NCBI GenBank assembly: GCA_017849335.1
Contig: JAFIHP010000269.1
Span: forward strand, 1-9,043
DNA length: 9,043 nucleotides
Reading direction: 5' to 3'
DNA from: Actinomycetales bacterium
GTDB taxonomy: Bacteria; Actinomycetota; Actinomycetes; S36-B12
Shown: piece after piece, positions 6,719 through 9,043 of the stretch
Layout of the letters: every line of letters starts with the position of its first letter
Numbering within the stretch: the first letter of the stretch is position 1
The notes under the pieces: model-generated
Database searches by the model: none
Told to the model about the DNA's origin: nothing
Seen by the model: the letters and a program-made list of their open reading frames with translations, nothing else
Position numbers and translations under genes: made by a program

Positions 6719-6797
6719 AACCGCCGACACGACTCAGGTGGTTGCCAAACCGGACAAATCACCGGCAATTCCAACCGTCTGGGTCGTGTCGGCGGTT
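6719..6797. repeat. Intergenic palindrome 1 between priA and def (25-bp arms)
   Basis: The arms at 6719-6743 and 6773-6797 are inverted copies, with a 29-nt loop. The outer 15 bp (AACCGCCGACACGAC and its complement) are perfect. The inner 10 bp differ at three places, all transitions. The loop holds CCGG at 6750-6753 and 6762-6765, which can form a small inner hairpin. The element starts 9 nt after the priA stop, so it could end priA transcription, although there is no T-run. Its inner arms and loop resemble palindrome 2 at 8890-8946, in the same orientation. Confidence 0.85.
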
Positions 6798-6806
6798 CGG
6801 CGGGGG

Positions 6807-8849
6807 CTAGAGGTCGCGCGGATCGAGGTGCACGTGCACGGGACGATCGCCGGACCGGGCCGATCGCGTCGCCGTGATCGCGCGGAGCTCACGGGCCAGG
6901 GCCGCCCCGTCGGCACGGGAGACGACCACGACGCCCCGATGACGCTCGGCTCCGTCGGGAGCGCGCCCGTCGCCGTCCGCCGGCACCGGACCCAGCAGCC
7001 GGTGGCCGACCCGCAGGCTGGCAGCGACGTCGACGATGTCCGCCGCCGCTCCCAGCAGGACGGCCACGCGCGTCGCGGGCGGCAGCCCCGCATCGGCTCG
7101 CTCGCCCAGCTCGCGCTCGGCCAACCATGGGGCGTCCCAACGCACGAGGGCCTGGACCACGGCCGCGGCGTTCGGAGCGGTCACCACGACGCGCGCCCCG
7201 GGCGCCGCCAGCCGGCACGCCGCGAACCACCGCCGGGCCGCGTCCTCTCCCGCCGACAGCCCGGGCCGCTCGAGCTGCGACCGGGCGTCGAGCAGCAGCA
7301 CGGCGCGGTACCCGCTCGCGCAGTCCGGCTCGGCCCCCGTGGTCGCCACCACGACCTGCGGGGCGTCGCTGACGCGTCGGACCACGTGACCCGCATGGCT
7401 CGCCACGACGGGAACACCGGGGAAGGCCCGGCCGATCTCCTCGGCCGTTCGCTCGCTGCCGACCTCGACGGCACGCAGCCGTCGCCCCCCGCACGCGGAG
7501 CATTCCCAGTCGCCAGCGATCCGGCCGCACCACGCACACTCCGGCACCGAGTGCGCCCCGCGGAGCTGCAACGGCCCGGAGCAGCTCGGGCAGCGCGCAG
7601 GCTCTCGGCACCGCTGGCACGCCAGCACGGGCACGTACCCCCGACGCGACACCTGGACGAGCACCGGGCCGACGCGGAGCCCGGTCCGCGCCGCCTGCCA
7701 TGCCGTGTGCGGTATCCGTGCCGCTGCGGCGGCCGGGTCGCGCGCCGCGTCGTCTGCGGACAGCGCGCGCACGGCCGGACCGCGCTCGGCCACCGCGGCC
7801 CGCGTCGGTTCGACGGACTGCGCCCAGCCGGTGGCGCACCACTGCTGGGCCGCGGTGCTCCGCGCCGGAGAGCCGACGACGAGGTCGCACCCCGTGAGGT
7901 GCGACCGCAGAGCAGCGACCTCACGCGCGTCCCAGTACGGGGCCTGCGGGTGGGCGAGGGCGTCGTCGCCGTCGTCCCACACCACGATCAGCCGCAACCG
8001 CGGCAGGGGCGCGAACACGGCGGCGCGCGTGCCGAGCACGATGCGCACTCCCCCGCGCAGGACCCGCAGGAACTCGCGGTACCGGCGCTCCGGGCCCGCA
8101 TCCGCCGTGAGGGTCGCGACGATGCCCGCCGAGGCTTCCGCCGCCAGCGATCCGGCGATCCGCTCCACGTCGGCCGCGTCCGGAACGACGACGAGCACGT
8201 CTCCCTCCGGACGGGAGAGCACGGCCCGGGTCAGCGCGGCCACCTCGTCGGTCCACCGGGACGCCGGAGCCGACGACCACGTCGCGCGCGTCGGCGACGT
8301 CTTATCCGACGAGAGCCGCTGGAGCAGCGCCGCACCACGGTCGTAGGCGGCCCACACGCCGGCCTCGTCATCCCCGAGCGGCCCGCCGACGTAGGCGTCG
8401 GCCGACGTGACCTCGACCCGCTCTGCCCGCGCGTGCCGCGGGGGCACGGCGGCCCGGGCGACGTCGCTGAAAGTGCCGGCGTACCGGGCCGCGACCTGCT
8501 CGACGAGCTCGAGGGTCGCGGTGGTCAGCACGGGCTCCGGGCCGATGACGCGCTCCAGCGGCCGAAGCGAGCCGCCATGCTCGGCGGCGGCCAGCCGGGC
8601 CACGACGAACCCGTCGGTGAGCCGGCCGGCGAACCGCACGCGAACGCGGGAACCGGGCACGGCCTGGGCGGCCATCGTCGCAGGGACCGCGTAGTCGAAG
8701 TCGCGGTCCAGGTGCGGGACGGGCGCGTCGATCCGCACCTGGGCGACGGGATCGACCTCGGCCAGCGGCGCCGGCGAGCCGGGCGCCCTCGACGGCCGCG
8801 GCGGCCGACGGACCGCCGGCGGCACGAGGCTGAGCTGGTCGCCGTCCAT
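6807..8849 (-). CDS. priA: Probable primosomal protein N' (PriA), helicase-dead actinobacterial form
   Basis: PriA recognises stalled forks and reloads the replisome; in most bacteria it is also a 3'-5' helicase. The 680 residues keep the N-terminal DNA-binding domain (about 36-140, 'VRIDAPVPHLDRDFDYAVP') and all eight zinc cysteines (C411, C414, C420, C423, C438, C441, C450, C453). The helicase signatures are gone: where the Walker A loop should be (about 188-199) it reads 'TRATWSSAPASRW' with no GKT, the DEEH box is replaced by 'VVWDDGDDALAHP' (about 289-301), and the final arginine-finger motif is not recognisable. This is the known state in actinomycetes, where it is annotated as probable or lacking ATPase activity. 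The ATG at 8849 was chosen because the -10 hexamer lies 7 nt before it and the longer open frame runs through the palindrome. It probably serves as a fork-binding or assembly scaffold. Confidence 0.9.
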   Translation of the reverse strand: MDGDQLSLVPPAVRRPPRPSRAPGSPAPLAEVDPVAQVRIDAPVPHLDRDFDYAVPATMAAQAVPGSRVRVRFAGRLTDGFVVARLAAAEHGGSLRPLERVIGPEPVLTTATLELVEQVAARYAGTFSDVARAAVPPRHARAERVEVTSADAYVGGPLGDDEAGVWAAYDRGAALLQRLSSDKTSPTRATWSSAPASRWTDEVAALTRAVLSRPEGDVLVVVPDAADVERIAGSLAAEASAGIVATLTADAGPERRYREFLRVLRGGVRIVLGTRAAVFAPLPRLRLIVVWDDGDDALAHPQAPYWDAREVAALRSHLTGCDLVVGSPARSTAAQQWCATGWAQSVEPTRAAVAERGPAVRALSADDAARDPAAAAARIPHTAWQAARTGLRVGPVLVQVSRRGYVPVLACQRCREPARCPSCSGPLQLRGAHSVPECAWCGRIAGDWECSACGGRRLRAVEVGSERTAEEIGRAFPGVPVVASHAGHVVRRVSDAPQVVVATTGAEPDCASGYRAVLLLDARSQLERPGLSAGEDAARRWFAACRLAAPGARVVVTAPNAAAVVQALVRWDAPWLAERELGERADAGLPPATRVAVLLGAAADIVDVAASLRVGHRLLGPVPADGDGRAPDGAERHRGVVVVSRADGAALARELRAITATRSARSGDRPVHVHLDPRDL

Positions 8850-8856
8850 TGCGCGG

Positions 8857-8862
8857 ACCCTA
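8857..8862 (-). promoter_or_regulatory. Putative -10 box of a leaderless promoter for priA
   Basis: The minus strand reads TAGGGT, then CCGCGCA (7 nt), then the ATG of priA. It has the same hexamer as before rpe. No -35 match is seen at 15-19 nt. The site also helps choose this ATG over upstream in-frame codons. Confidence 0.55.
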
Positions 8863-8889
8863 GCCCGCAGGACCCCCGAACCCGCGAGA

Positions 8890-8946
8890 CGCCTCAGATG
8901 GTCGCTAAAACCGGGAGAATCGGGCATGTAGCGACCATCTGAGGCG
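8890..8946. repeat. Intergenic palindrome 2 between metK and priA (18-bp perfect arms)
   Basis: The arms at 8890-8907 (CGCCTCAGATGGTCGCTA) and 8929-8946 are perfect inverted copies around a 21-nt loop (AAACCGGGAGAATCGGGCAT plus one G). The element starts 16 nt after the metK stop and ends 27 nt before the priA -10 box, so it is well placed to act as the metK transcript end. No T-run follows on either strand. The inner arms and the loop motifs AAACCGG and AATC are shared with palindrome 1 at 6719-6797, which a simple terminator would not require. Confidence 0.9.
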
Positions 8947-8962
8947 CCTCGGCGGAGAGGGG

Positions 8963-9043
8963 TCAGCGGCCGGCGGCCACCTTCAGCTCCTCGACGCGGT
9001 CGGTCGCCTCCCACGTGAAGGTCGGGCCGACGGCCGTGCGGTC
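8963..9043 (-). CDS. metK: S-adenosylmethionine synthetase (MetK), C-terminal end only
   Basis: Only the last 26 codons and the TGA stop are in the window; they encode 'DRTAVGPTFTWEATDRVEELKVAAGR'. The ending 'FTWE.TDRV..LK.AAG' matches the C-terminus I know from actinobacterial MetK, which makes S-adenosylmethionine from ATP and methionine. The position directly before priA also fits, since metK–priA is a common actinobacterial gene pair. The residues before 'FTWE' are not the usual 'GHFGRE', so some divergence or an insertion is possible. The catalytic domains lie outside the window, so the call rests on a short tail plus gene order. Confidence 0.72.
   Translation of the reverse strand, partial: DRTAVGPTFTWEATDRVEELKVAAGR

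Noticed and set aside
5784..8942. A 1,052-codon open frame on the plus strand opposite fmt, def and priA.
   Set aside because: It is a G+C-driven shadow: rich in Arg, Gly and Asp, without recognisable domains, and it runs through gene boundaries and both palindromes while well-supported genes occupy the other strand.
8890..8946. Palindrome 2 as a classical intrinsic terminator only.
   Set aside because: There is no T-run on either strand, and the conserved loop shared with palindrome 1 is not explained by termination alone. A terminator role remains possible but is not the full description.
6807..9014. A longer PriA starting upstream, for example at the in-frame ATG at 8927 or the frame opening at 9014.
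   Set aside because: The extra N-terminus would be encoded by palindrome 2 and by the end of metK, and would resemble nothing in PriA. The ATG at 8849 has the well-placed TAGGGT hexamer.
1..9043. An undescribed defence, toxin, mobile or biosynthetic system.
   Set aside because: All ten genes have a family assignment, mostly housekeeping; the SseB-like gene is of unknown function but in an ordinary place. Base composition looks even, and there are no integrase, transposase, tRNA att-like or CRISPR features.

Overview
The window is about 70% G+C or higher (estimated by eye). All ten recognisable genes lie on the minus strand and are closely packed. Gene content and order (metK–priA–def–fmt–rsmB–rpe–ribD–ribA–hisE–hisG–sseB-like), frequent GTG starts, and a PriA without helicase motifs point to a high-GC actinomycete, most likely in Micrococcales. 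The genus cannot be fixed from this sequence. I see no RNA genes, CRISPR array, insertion sequence, phage genes or toxin/defence module. This is core chromosome, and I found no new multi-gene system.

Reading in the direction of transcription (right to left): (1) 9043-8963, the last 26 codons of a probable metK (S-adenosylmethionine synthetase). (2) 8962-8850, a 113-bp gap with an 18-bp perfect palindrome and the priA promoter. (3) priA, 8849-6807. (4) 6806-6699, a 108-bp gap with a second, related and longer palindrome and the def promoter. (5) A def–fmt–rsmB operon: peptide deformylase, Met-tRNA formyltransferase and 16S rRNA m5C967 methyltransferase. def and fmt together run the formyl-methionine cycle of translation initiation, and rsmB modifies the ribosome. 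(6) An 86-bp gap with weak hairpins and the rpe promoter. (7) A rpe–ribD–ribA operon: ribulose-phosphate epimerase supplies pentose phosphate, RibA opens GTP, and RibD performs the next deaminase/reductase steps of riboflavin synthesis. (8) A 57-bp gap with the hisE promoter. (9) A hisE–hisG–sseB-like operon. HisG and HisE catalyse steps 1 and 2 of histidine synthesis, and the SseB-family gene runs off the left edge.

Two patterns cut across the genes. First, each of the four genes that open a transcription unit (priA, def, rpe, hisE) has a TAGNNT -10-like hexamer ending 6 or 7 nt before its start codon. None of the six downstream genes with a visible start does. That is the geometry expected for leaderless mRNAs. 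Second, the two palindromes flanking priA are related to each other in both arms and in the loop, which suggests a dispersed intergenic repeat family. A smaller oddity is the riboflavin locus: RibA stands alone, with no ribB domain and no ribE or ribH beside it.
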